Below, in pieces: positions 57,289-63,811 of a stretch of DNA of 64,000 nt. The notes beneath the pieces are model-generated. The model saw nothing but the letters and a program-made list of their open reading frames with translations. It did not search any database and was not told the origin of the DNA. Location: positions 1 to 64,000 of IMG/VR virus record IMGVR_UViG_3300041407_000075. The stretch is one strand, 5' to 3'. Every line of letters starts with the position of its first letter. The stretch's first letter is position 1. Made by a program: the position numbers and the translations under genes. This DNA comes from a virus.

Positions 57289-57837
57289 ATGTCGAATGTA
57301 GCCGTTTCTTTCGCCTCCCTGGTTAAATCCAACAACGGTATGTTCAAGTCTGAAGCTCAGGCTAAATTCCTTCTGTCTCAATGCCAGGAAGAAAACACCT
57401 TTGTTTGCGGCGGCAACGTCTACAACAACTCTTTCACAATTTTCTACATCTGTGACTCCCTGGGTGTTGTTAAGGTTGAAAAATACCTTCCTAAATCCGG
57501 TAAAACTACCACTACCTGGGAACGTCTGACTGCTGATCAATTCCAAGCAAGCCAGGAAGCTAAAGCGACCTCTAAAGCTCGTGACATCGCTTTGCAAGAA
57601 GCCTCGGTTGCTAAGTGGCAAGTCCGCCAGGACGCATTCAACAATGCGCTGGCAGTGGCAAAGTCTTACATTAAACAAGTTATGATTGAAACTGGTTGCC
57701 CTGAAGCAACTGCTCAACGTGCTGTTGATAGCATCATGAACAACCAGGACGACATTAACAACAGCATGGAAACCCTGGTTAAATCTTCTGAGTTTGTTAA
57801 AGCCTGGGAGGTATACAACAACGAACCAGGAGTGTAA
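57289..57837 (+). CDS. Early protein within CCWGG island
   Basis: 182 residues, strong CAGGAG ribosome site, own promoter and own terminator, so it is a single-gene unit that looks highly expressed. N-terminal part has L-V-K-S-N-N-G-M-F-K-S and a Cys/Phe strand region (F-V-C-G-G, F-Y-I-C-D); C-terminal part is helical (A-F-N-N-A-L-A-V-A-K-S-Y-I-K). Ten CCWGG sites occur in its coding sequence, with C-ending codons more frequent than in neighbours. No family recognised; foreign origin is possible. Confidence 0.65.
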   Translation: MSNVAVSFASLVKSNNGMFKSEAQAKFLLSQCQEENTFVCGGNVYNNSFTIFYICDSLGVVKVEKYLPKSGKTTTTWERLTADQFQASQEAKATSKARDIALQEASVAKWQVRQDAFNNALAVAKSYIKQVMIETGCPEATAQRAVDSIMNNQDDINNSMETLVKSSEFVKAWEVYNNEPGV

Positions 57838-57858
57838 AAGCTTCCTGAAGAGTCCTAG

Positions 57859-57882
57859 AAGCCCCGTGAGGGGCTTTAATTG
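57859..57882 (+). terminator. Rho-independent terminator
   Basis: AAGCCCC (57859-57865), GTGA tetraloop, GGGGCTT (57870-57876), then TAATTG. Ends the 57289 transcript. Confidence 0.75.
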
Positions 57883-57966
57883 TTTATAGGGTATGAGAAT
57901 GTCTATTCCAGGTAAATTAACCTTCCAGGGGCTACCAGGGACAGTGAACAATTTAAAAGAAATACC

Positions 57967-57995
57967 TTTACCTGGTAATTTTCAAAGTCTATAAT
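57967..57995 (+). promoter_or_regulatory. Sigma70-like promoter with consensus -10
   Basis: TTTACC (57967-57972), 17-base spacer, TATAAT (57990-57995). Four CCWGG sites lie just upstream and one overlaps the -35, as at the 57206 promoter. Confidence 0.75.
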
Positions 57996-58021
57996 CTATA
58001 AACAAACCAGGAGCAGACACC

Positions 58022-58186
58022 ATGAATTATGAAGAAAAGCCCATCATCATCCCTTTCCTTAAAGTGATCAATGGTATTCAATTAGTGATGTGGGACTACT
58101 CAGAGCGTGCTGAGATCTATGAGCAGTTTATTATGATGAGCGAGGACTATGCTGAGTACACGCCAGTCCGATTCGAAGCTTTGTGA
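58022..58186 (+). CDS. Early small acidic protein
   Basis: 54 residues from ATG 58022, CAGGAGCAG site. Hydrophobic start (P-I-I-I-P-F-L) then acidic (D-Y-S-E-R-A-E-I-Y-E-Q). Function unknown. Confidence 0.6.
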   Translation: MNYEEKPIIIPFLKVINGIQLVMWDYSERAEIYEQFIMMSEDYAEYTPVRFEAL

Positions 58187-58243
58187 GAATGGATGGATAC
58201 AGGCAAAGCCTGAATATCCTGTTAGGTTTGAGAAGCTTTAATT

Positions 58244-58269
58244 AATTACGCTCGGAGTATAATAGAGAT
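58244..58269 (+). promoter_or_regulatory. 26-nt conserved element, copy 1
   Basis: AATTACG-C-TCGGAG-TATAAT-AGAGAT. A copy with one mismatch lies on the opposite strand at 60238-60213. It holds a consensus -10 but no -35, and here the ATG of the next gene is only five bases beyond TATAAT, so a simple promoter reading is awkward. Confidence 0.55.
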
Positions 58270-58456
58270 GACTAATAAAGAATTTGACACTTGGTTTTCT
58301 TCATTGACTGACACAGATAAACTGAAGATACTCAGTGAGCAGTGTCAAAGTATCACTTCGATGAAAGGAGACACTTATGTGACTTTCGGTTGCAAATGGA
58401 ACTTAGATTCATTCATTTATCAAGTGATGTATGAGGAGAAAACAGGAAGAGAGTAA
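58268..58456 (+). CDS. Early hypothetical protein
   Basis: 62 residues from ATG 58268. F-D-T-W-F-S-S-L-T-D-T-D-K start and an aromatic end (F-I-Y-Q-V-M-Y-E-E-K). Last gene of the rightward early region. The CGGAG in the conserved element is the only ribosome site, with a long spacer. Confidence 0.55.
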   Translation: MTNKEFDTWFSSLTDTDKLKILSEQCQSITSMKGDTYVTFGCKWNLDSFIYQVMYEEKTGRE

Positions 58457-58498
58457 GATATGCACTAATGCATAAATAATCAATCTAGCAGGGAATTA

Positions 58499-58522
58499 TA
58501 AGCCACTCAAATGAGTGGCTTA
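58499..58522. terminator. Long perfect hairpin at convergence
   Basis: TAAGCCACTCA (58499-58509) and TGAGTGGCTTA (58512-58522) pair perfectly over 11 bp with a 2-base loop. There is no clear T-run on either side, so it may work with Rho or as a bidirectional block. Confidence 0.5.
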
Positions 58523-58882
58523 ATGTTATCAAGAGTATTAATACAACACCTTCCAAGTATCCTTTCTGTTGATACTAACAAATCCCCTCAAAGCCTTGTC
58601 CAATCTAGTCTTAATGACTACACAAACTACACTCATTAGTCTACTTTCTAGGCATGTACAGTATTATCTAAGTAGTCTCATATGTTAAGCCTGATACCAT
58701 TTCCCTCCAACTTTCCTCCTGCACCAATTCCTTTCCACCCATCCTAACCACCATCTCTTAGCAATTTATTGCGTATCCTTTCACACAATCCTCATAATAC
58801 ATTGACATAAGCTAGTGAAGTGTGCTAGTTGTGCAACATAGATTATTATGGTTGACATATGTGGTCTGTTCAGGGTGACTAG

Positions 58883-59077
58883 GTGTTTAGAGTAGTTGCT
58901 CCATTGAACATAACGTTAAAATCTATGCACACCAAGCAAGCTATCTTGTTACATCCACCTGTCAGAGTTTATGTCAAGGGTAATATCTTCAGAGGTATTG
59001 ACCAGATGATTGGGCAGGTAGTTGGCATGATCTTTGTTGCAATATTTTGTTATTTAAGAATGATTCGTATTGGGTGA
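58883..59077 (+). CDS. Doubtful small membrane protein frame
   Basis: 64 codons from a GTG without a good ribosome site, or 50 from ATG 58925. The C-terminal part contains one hydrophobic helix (V-V-G-M-I-F-V-A-I-F). It lies in an otherwise non-coding zone after a TTGACA box. Listed only because the frame is open. Confidence 0.25.
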   Translation: MFRVVAPLNITLKSMHTKQAILLHPPVRVYVKGNIFRGIDQMIGQVVGMIFVAIFCYLRMIRIG

Positions 59078-59150
59078 GTCCTTAAGGCGTTAAGCTAATC
59101 TGATACCGCGCCAGTGTTTTCAAGGCTTTCAGACCTATTCCATATTTTCT

Positions 59151-59178
59151 TACAGACAAAAGAAACCCTCCGAAGAGG
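59151..59178 (-). terminator. Terminator of leftward accessory operon
   Basis: Read leftward CCCTC, TTCG tetraloop, GAGGG (59178-59165), then TTTCTTTTG. A classic terminator 24 bases after the stop of the 59202 gene. Confidence 0.8.
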
Positions 59179-59201
59179 GCTGTAGTTAATTTTACAGGGG
59201 A

Positions 59202-60200
59202 TTAGATATTTCTCACACCACCATGTTCTTCAAAGATATGAATCACAGGTTCTAAATTTGAGGGGAAGGTAGTCTCAGTATACCCATCAGGCATTTCCTC
59301 TTTAGTGATTACCTTTGTAGTTAGGTTATTCAGACAATACCTTTCAGCATCTCTACAGTCTTTAACTGTTGGATAAGTCCAGACACCATAATTTATAACA
59401 TCATAAATTGATAGCTGGTTCTGACGTTTAATCCTTTCAGTTGATAGATTTGCAATACCAAACTTAATAGCAACTACATCTTCTTTATCCATTAGAAGAT
59501 TAATATAGGTTTCTTGTTGTCTATTACCACTACAAGCACAAGACCTAACACCCTTATACAAACCCACTAAATGTCCTTCACCTAATTCACCACAGTCAGG
59601 ACAATCCATGTACCAGTATTTCTTATGTCCGTGTTTATCAACTCTTTCACTTCTGGTAAATACTGTACCATCAGCATAACATCCAGTGTCCATAAACATT
59701 TTAATCATTACAGAGTCATCTTTTCTTTTGTAGTCTCCCATCCTCAAAGCAAAGCATCCCGCACAACCTTTGTATCCACCTTTGATAAGAAAGAAACTGA
59801 TTGTCATAGAAAAGAAATCTCCGTGGTCTGGACACTCCGCTACCACTTTAGTTTTGTTGGCTGTAGTGAAATCACCATGCCAACCTTTAAAGATTAAACC
59901 TCTTTCCACACAAGCTCTATTAACCCTTACTACATACTGCTCTTTAGACCAATTGCACTTATCTGTACATCCGCATGGAATACAACCTCTGTTTAGATGG
60001 CCTTTACTCATTGCAAACAACCCCTCACCAAATAGTTCAGGGTCTTCTTTGCATACAGAGCACTCTACAATATACTTCTTATCGTTAGCATACTTACCAT
60101 TCCAGCCTACAACCGTTAAGTTTCCAAATACTGTTCCTTCAAACCCATCATATTTCATTACCCCATCTTCAATCAAGTCTTTCAAACTAGCCATACGCAC
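59202..60200 (-). CDS. GIY-YIG-like homing endonuclease with multiple zinc-finger regions
   Basis: 332 residues from GTG 60200 (330 from ATG 60194). Several CxxC clusters (C-S-V-C, C-I-P-C-G-C, C-A-G-C, C-P-D-C) suggest zinc-binding DNA-recognition modules. Residues ~245-310 (V-A-I-K-F-G-I-A, R-I-K-R-Q, D-A-E-R-Y-C-L-N) fit a diverged GIY-YIG-type nuclease core, with Glu in the A-E-R helix as the probable catalytic acid. Last gene of its operon. Confidence 0.65.
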   Translation of the reverse strand: MRMASLKDLIEDGVMKYDGFEGTVFGNLTVVGWNGKYANDKKYIVECSVCKEDPELFGEGLFAMSKGHLNRGCIPCGCTDKCNWSKEQYVVRVNRACVERGLIFKGWHGDFTTANKTKVVAECPDHGDFFSMTISFFLIKGGYKGCAGCFALRMGDYKRKDDSVMIKMFMDTGCYADGTVFTRSERVDKHGHKKYWYMDCPDCGELGEGHLVGLYKGVRSCACSGNRQQETYINLLMDKEDVVAIKFGIANLSTERIKRQNQLSIYDVINYGVWTYPTVKDCRDAERYCLNNLTTKVITKEEMPDGYTETTFPSNLEPVIHIFEEHGGVRNI

Positions 60201-60212
60201 TCAACTTAAATT

Positions 60213-60238
60213 ATCTCTATTATACTCCGACCGTAATT
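60213..60238 (-). promoter_or_regulatory. 26-nt conserved element, copy 2
   Basis: Read leftward, AATTACG-G-TCGGAG-TATAAT-AGAGAT (60238-60213), 25 of 26 bases equal to 58244-58269. TATAAT (60224-60219) lies 13-19 bases before the start codons of the 59202 gene. No -35 box at the right distance. Confidence 0.55.
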
Positions 60239-60770
60239 ACTTACTTCGAAACGCCTGTACAGCCAACCCATACTCCAGATATTTCCCCTCATCTCTCAGT
60301 GCTAATATTTCAGATGGTAGTTCTGTCATTGGTGGGGAATGTAACTTACTCTGTCGTCCTTGGTAGTAGTCCCTAATAAACTCTCTTTCCACTTCTGTGT
60401 TCTCCTTCTCTTCATCAGATATTTTACTTTCATATTCTTGTATTCGATGTCTGATTCCATCAAGTGCAAATCTAACAGTTTGGGCTAATCGCCTAGCTTG
60501 TCTGTCACTCATCTCATATGCAACTTCTCTTGTCTTTACAAGCTCAGAAGTAATTGAATTCAACATGAGGCACTTAAACACCAACTTAGGGCTGATATTA
60601 ACTTGCCCATTGGAAGTACCTGCAACAATGTATACGGCAGCCATAACGGCATCCTCTACAAAGGCAGGCATCTTTTGTTTGGTTCCCGTATTGAGGGATT
60701 CTTTCCAACGGTGTTCTATCAGCCATTCAGCTACAATTACGTTATCCGTTACCTTTGGTAGTCGTGCCAT
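60237..60770 (-). CDS. Hypothetical protein
   Basis: 177 residues, helical and basic/acidic mixed (D-R-Q-A-R-R-L-A-Q-T-V-R-F-A-L), ending A-L-R-D-E-G-K-Y-L-E-Y. It overlaps the upstream gene by 29 bases. No family recognised. Confidence 0.6.
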   Translation of the reverse strand: MARLPKVTDNVIVAEWLIEHRWKESLNTGTKQKMPAFVEDAVMAAVYIVAGTSNGQVNISPKLVFKCLMLNSITSELVKTREVAYEMSDRQARRLAQTVRFALDGIRHRIQEYESKISDEEKENTEVEREFIRDYYQGRQSKLHSPPMTELPSEILALRDEGKYLEYGLAVQAFRSK

Positions 60771-60924
60771 TAGTTTCCTGTTCTAGTTTAAGTTTATCCA
60801 ACACTCTGTCTAATCCATCATAATCTTTTTCCAAACCTCTGAACTGTTGATCTAGGAAGTCTTCGAACAAAGCAATTTCTTTTGTATTACACTCATTAGA
60901 CGTAATCTCTCCCTCAGAAGTCAC
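60742..60924 (-). CDS. Small acidic protein
   Basis: 60 residues from GTG 60924 (AGGA eight bases upstream). Acidic helix (F-L-D-Q-Q-F-R-G-L-E-K-D-Y). Function unknown. Confidence 0.5.
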   Translation of the reverse strand: MTSEGEITSNECNTKEIALFEDFLDQQFRGLEKDYDGLDRVLDKLKLEQETNGTTTKGNG

Positions 60925-60933
60925 ATTTTATTC

Positions 60934-61134
60934 CTATTTATTTTCATTAGCCGACGAACGGGCAATCTTCAAGCTAATAATCTCCGCTCTCATTTCCTTA
61001 ATCATCTTACTCTGATATTCAGAAAGCTTTAGAGCATCCTGTAGCATCAGTCCGAGTTGTCTTTGTTCTCCACGTCCTAAATTCTTACGACCAATTGCTT
61101 TATTGATTAGGGCTGTTGTTTCTAATGTAATCAT
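60934..61134 (-). CDS. Small helical protein
   Basis: 66 residues, ATGA overlap with the upstream gene. R-K-N-L-G-R-G-E-Q-R-Q-L-G-L and a helical C-terminus. Function unknown. Confidence 0.55.
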   Translation of the reverse strand: MITLETTALINKAIGRKNLGRGEQRQLGLMLQDALKLSEYQSKMIKEMRAEIISLKIARSSANENK

Positions 61135-61295
61135 TTACTCCACCCCACATCAATAAACAGAAACCCCTCTTCAACAGAGTGCTCTTCGTGATACTTTATA
61201 GCATCTTCCACGTTATCAAATACCTTCACCACATCCCAACGTTCATCATCGTAATCTTTTCTATAACAATGTGTCACCATATATCGAACGTCCAT
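61131..61295 (-). CDS. Small acidic protein
   Basis: 54 residues from ATG 61295, overlapping the next start (ATGA). V-R-Y-M-V-T-H-C-Y-R-K-D-Y-D then an acidic helix (H-E-E-H-S-V-E-E). The open frame is uninterrupted and coupled. Function unknown. Confidence 0.6.
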   Translation of the reverse strand: MDVRYMVTHCYRKDYDDERWDVVKVFDNVEDAIKYHEEHSVEEGFLFIDVGWSK

Positions 61296-61301
61296 CACAC
61301 C

Positions 61302-61400
61302 TTATCCTCCCAATTTTGACTCATAGTCAAGCACCCAACTATCATAAGCCTCTACAGGACTTGTCCCCACTCCACATGCAAGCCACACAGCAGGCCTCAT
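61302..61400 (-). CDS. Micro-protein overlapping the 61342 gene
   Basis: 32 residues from ATG 61400, mostly in a different frame inside and past the 61342 gene. R-P-A-V-W-L-A-C-G-V-G then E-A-Y-D-S-W is a pattern I associate with very small phage proteins. Its end (GGAGGATAAGG) forms the ribosome site of the next gene. Confidence 0.45.
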   Translation of the reverse strand: MRPAVWLACGVGTSPVEAYDSWVLDYESKLGG

Positions 61401-61485
61401 CAGATACCCAGTCCTCTGGTTCATTCTCAATAGGAATTTCACAGACATAAAGTCCTTCTGGTGTTTTAAGGATTAATGGTTTCAC
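61342..61485 (-). CDS. Small Cys-containing protein
   Basis: 47 residues from GTG 61485, overlapping the nuclease stop (TAGTG), with GGAGG seven bases upstream. P-E-G-L-Y-V-C-E-I-P then A-C-C-V-A-C near the end. Function unknown. Confidence 0.5.
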   Translation of the reverse strand: MKPLILKTPEGLYVCEIPIENEPEDWVSDEACCVACMWSGDKSCRGL

Positions 61486-61985
61486 TATACAACCTCCTTC
61501 ACAGGAACACCATCATAAATCTCCTTGAAATGCCCCCGTATAACCATACGCCTACAAGCTGAATACATATAATCACACTCAGCTTGTTTGTTACCAGTAA
61601 AAGGTTTATCACCAAACCAACCCGTGTTAGTTGGGAATCCAAACACTTTACTCACCCTCTTTCCATCAGTCTCTAACAATCCCCATCCAGCAGGAAGCTC
61701 TTCAACCCGAATAAGCCCTGTAGGTGTTAGAAAGAATCTCCAATCACCCATACCTAATAGTGGATCAACTCTAAACTTCTTACGCTTGTCTACTAAGAAG
61801 TCTGAACGAGATGTCTTACACTCAATAAGGCAGGACACTCCACTTCTAAATCCAAGACAATCAGGTTGTTCACCAGTGTTAGTGTAGGCTTTGAATTTAT
61901 CATGGAACACAACACCGAATGCATTCTTAACTAAGAATTTCTCAGCTAACAGACACAGGTTGTCGTGTGTAAGGAGTTCGGTCAT
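61485..61985 (-). CDS. PD-(D/E)XK nuclease-like protein
   Basis: 166 residues. Pro41-Asp42 followed after 12 residues by Glu55-Cys-Lys57 (L-I-E-C-K-T) is the PD-(D/E)XK catalytic layout. F-F-L-T-P-T-G-L-I and L-P-A-G-W-G-L-L recall the VRR-NUC/MmcB-like branch that acts on branched or damaged DNA. Coupled to both neighbours by overlaps. Possible roles are recombination or host DNA breakdown. Confidence 0.7.
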   Translation of the reverse strand: MTELLTHDNLCLLAEKFLVKNAFGVVFHDKFKAYTNTGEQPDCLGFRSGVSCLIECKTSRSDFLVDKRKKFRVDPLLGMGDWRFFLTPTGLIRVEELPAGWGLLETDGKRVSKVFGFPTNTGWFGDKPFTGNKQAECDYMYSACRRMVIRGHFKEIYDGVPVKEVV

Positions 61986-62149
61986 TCCTCTTCTTCCTTA
62001 TCATCAATATCTTCCATAAACGCCCTCAACACTCTCTTTTGATGTTCTGGTGAAAGATATTTAGGCAATAGTTCTACTTTTAGTTCTTCCTTGAGTGCTT
62101 TCAATTCCTTATCAATATTCTTCATACGATCTTCAATTGTTTGGTTCAT
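61982..62149 (-). CDS. Small charged helical protein
   Basis: 55 residues from ATG 62149 with GGAAG upstream; further upstream frame overlaps the next gene. K-E-L-K-A-L-K-E-E-L-K then an acidic end (D-D-K-E-E-E-E). Function unknown. Confidence 0.5.
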   Translation of the reverse strand: MNQTIEDRMKNIDKELKALKEELKVELLPKYLSPEHQKRVLRAFMEDIDDKEEEE

Positions 62150-62447
62150 ATTTAACTTCCCCCAGAATTCTATCATATTTGTCCACAATATTAGGGTCAT
62201 ACCAATCTATGCTATTTGGATCACTTTGCGTACAGGATTTACATTTAAGAATCTTATCTCCAAACCTCACAACACTGCCTTCAGGGTATACTGTCATAGC
62301 ATCCCAGTAAGGATATTTGGCTTTCTGATTCTCTTTCAATTCCTTCAGGCACATCTTACCATACCTTACACTGTCGATAGGTGTGGATTCTTTATTACAC
62401 TTATTCTTCTCCCTAGCCCCACATGAGCAGCGTTCAGGGTTTGTCAT
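62133..62447 (-). CDS. Cysteine protein sharing a repeated N-terminus
   Basis: 104 residues. E-R-C-S-C-G-A-R-E-K-N-K-C near the start is shared, also at DNA level, with the 63260 gene. A second part has K-I-L-K-C-K-S-C and aromatic residues. Two zinc knuckles are possible. Function unknown. Confidence 0.55.
   Translation of the reverse strand: MTNPERCSCGAREKNKCNKESTPIDSVRYGKMCLKELKENQKAKYPYWDAMTVYPEGSVVRFGDKILKCKSCTQSDPNSIDWYDPNIVDKYDRILGEVKYEPNN
62396..62435. repeat. 40-bp direct repeat, copy 1
   Basis: Forty bases here are identical to 63358-63397, same orientation, 962 bases apart. They encode the C-S-C-G-A-R-E-K-N-K-C segment of two small proteins. Confidence 0.85.
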
Positions 62448-62608
62448 GATTTGATCACATCCTTCTTAAGTTTCATACATTTAGTGCAACGATGTACAGA
62501 TGTCATATAAATAATATACTTACCACGACTGTCCATAGTGTCAAACTTAGTAAGAAACTGATACTCGTGTTCACAACCGTAGAACCAGCGCTTTAACCAA
62601 AGATACAT
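62444..62608 (-). CDS. Small zinc-binding-like protein
   Basis: 54 residues from ATG 62608. W-F-Y-G-C-E-H-E-Y near the start and H-R-C-T-K-C-M-K near the end give a CxH/CxxC zinc set, a plan seen in other small phage proteins. ATGA overlap with the next gene. Function unknown. Confidence 0.6.
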   Translation of the reverse strand: MYLWLKRWFYGCEHEYQFLTKFDTMDSRGKYIIYMTSVHRCTKCMKLKKDVIKS

Positions 62609-62761
62609 TTAATCTTCCTCCAAGTTAATCCATTCACACCAACCACCCGTCTTAATATCCGTAAGTCTATACCAAATACTGCCATCATCAAGGATTGTGG
62701 TCTGGATGTCAATGGTAATAGTTGAGATATTTCGTTTAGGGAATTGCAGAATGTTAGTCAT
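62609..62761 (-). CDS. Small beta-rich protein
   Basis: 50 residues from ATG 62761, overlapping the preceding stop. I-S-T-I-T-I-D-I-Q-T-T-I strand, then G-G-W-C-E-W. Function unknown. Confidence 0.55.
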   Translation of the reverse strand: MTNILQFPKRNISTITIDIQTTILDDGSIWYRLTDIKTGGWCEWINLEED

Positions 62762-62982
62762 CTAGGCCACTCCGTACACATCATTCGATTCTTCATAAGA
62801 CTCTTCTCCAACAGCTTCTGATCTTCACTCATAAACAACTCATCAAACCAATTAAGTTTCTTCTGTGGGTGTGGGTAAGGGATTGACATACTTGTGTACC
62901 AATCCACAAGCTCCCATTCGTTCACCCGTGTGTAACCTCTCAGTGCCCTCCTGGGCGGTGGTTTAGGTGGTTCTAGTTTCAT
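62758..62982 (-). CDS. Small Pro-rich protein
   Basis: 74 residues. Pro-rich start (P-P-K-P-P-P-R-R), then W-E-L-V-D-W-Y and a charged helix. Its start overlaps the preceding stop codon by one base. Function unknown. Confidence 0.55.
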   Translation of the reverse strand: MKLEPPKPPPRRALRGYTRVNEWELVDWYTSMSIPYPHPQKKLNWFDELFMSEDQKLLEKSLMKNRMMCTEWPR

Positions 62983-63263
62983 TAAGGTTTCCTCGGTGGT
63001 GCAGGAGGCGCTTTAGGACGACTCTTGACAAACCACTCTTTAACTTTAGTGTTAACATCCCCTTTAGAAGAGCAGCAATCCCCACAAGAATACATCCAAG
63101 GACGATCTACTTGCATCTGAAACCTAAATCCATTTTCGCGTCTAAAGTCTTTCTTACAAAAGAAGCATTCTTTCCAGAAGAACAGTCCGTAGTGATTGTA
63201 GATGTCATTACCAACTACATTTGAATAACCATAGTTAGTATTAGGGTCTTTTTCACGTTTCAT
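62982..63263 (-). CDS. Zinc-ribbon-like protein
   Basis: 93 residues. C-F-F-C-K-K-D-F and S-C-G-D-C-C make a zinc-ribbon pair; the C-terminus is Lys/Pro-rich (R-P-K-A-P-P-A-P-P-R-K). ATGA overlap with the next upstream gene. Function unknown. Confidence 0.6.
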   Translation of the reverse strand: MKREKDPNTNYGYSNVVGNDIYNHYGLFFWKECFFCKKDFRRENGFRFQMQVDRPWMYSCGDCCSSKGDVNTKVKEWFVKSRPKAPPAPPRKP

Positions 63264-63409
63264 CTCTTCTCTCCATTAACAACACCGTTGCGTATCCCAA
63301 TATCTTCCATACCTCCCTTCAAACACATCTTCCCCGTATTGTGTTCGCTCTCCTTGCTACACTTATTCTTCTCCCTAGCCCCACATGAGCAGCGTTCTTC
63401 TATATTCAT
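63260..63409 (-). CDS. Small Cys protein sharing a repeated segment
   Basis: 49 residues from ATG 63409. E-E-R-C-S-C-G-A-R-E-K-N-K-C repeats the N-terminus of the 62133 protein, and K-M-C-L-K also matches. Probably a shortened paralogue. Overlaps both neighbours. Function unknown. Confidence 0.55.
   Translation of the reverse strand: MNIEERCSCGAREKNKCSKESEHNTGKMCLKGGMEDIGIRNGVVNGEKR
63358..63397. repeat. 40-bp direct repeat, copy 2
   Basis: Identical to 62396-62435. Recombination between the copies would delete about 960 bases, including four small genes. Confidence 0.85.
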
Positions 63410-63810
63410 CGTTTCCCCACCTCATGTAGTCCATCACACATATACTGAATAGAGGCTAGAGTTTCTACCACAGAGTTATAATCTTCCTTACATTGACAAT
63501 CATCATAACAGCAACTGTGAGTTTCTGAATACCAGAATACACCACCAACATCCACTGCATTGTATTTATCAGCTTGTAAATATGCAGCCACTTCCTCCCA
63601 ACTTTTGAAATCACTCCTATTAATCTTCTCCATCGTCTTCGTTATACCAATCTTTTTGAACATCTCGGAGTCACATGAATTTATGATGTTGTATTCTTGG
63701 GTTGAGTGTTGAAGACCAATCGCATTAACTTCATCTGGTGTCATATCCCGAAATTTTTCAAAAGTTTTATCAATAGCCCTACTGAGTTTATCAGAAATGT
63801 TGAACAACAT
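63406..63810 (-). CDS. Hypothetical protein with Cys cluster
   Basis: 134 residues. C-terminal region S-C-C-Y-D-D-C-Q-C carries four cysteines. The N-terminal half is helical (K-T-F-E-K-F-R-D-M-T). Good ribosome site (GGAGGAATAAA). Function unknown. Confidence 0.55.
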   Translation of the reverse strand: MLFNISDKLSRAIDKTFEKFRDMTPDEVNAIGLQHSTQEYNIINSCDSEMFKKIGITKTMEKINRSDFKSWEEVAAYLQADKYNAVDVGGVFWYSETHSCCYDDCQCKEDYNSVVETLASIQYMCDGLHEVGKR

Positions 63811-63811
63811 T

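Larger units (their letters stand above)
58457..59201. other. Non-coding convergence zone, pyrimidine-rich
   Basis: About 745 bases between convergent operons. It holds a TATGCA/TGCATA palindrome (near 58459), a perfect 11-bp hairpin (58499-58522), a long pyrimidine-rich + strand stretch (about 58540-58800), two TTGACA boxes (58802 and 58853) with poor -10 partners, one doubtful reading frame (58883-59077) and the leftward terminator at 59165. No tRNA is visible. It could hold an origin or small RNA. Confidence 0.5.

Noticed and set aside
58457-59201. tRNA gene in the non-coding zone
   Set aside because: No cloverleaf, T-loop or CCA end could be found; the hairpins there are simple inverted repeats.
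62396-63397. CRISPR-like direct repeats
   Set aside because: Only two copies 962 bases apart, both inside coding sequence; no array.
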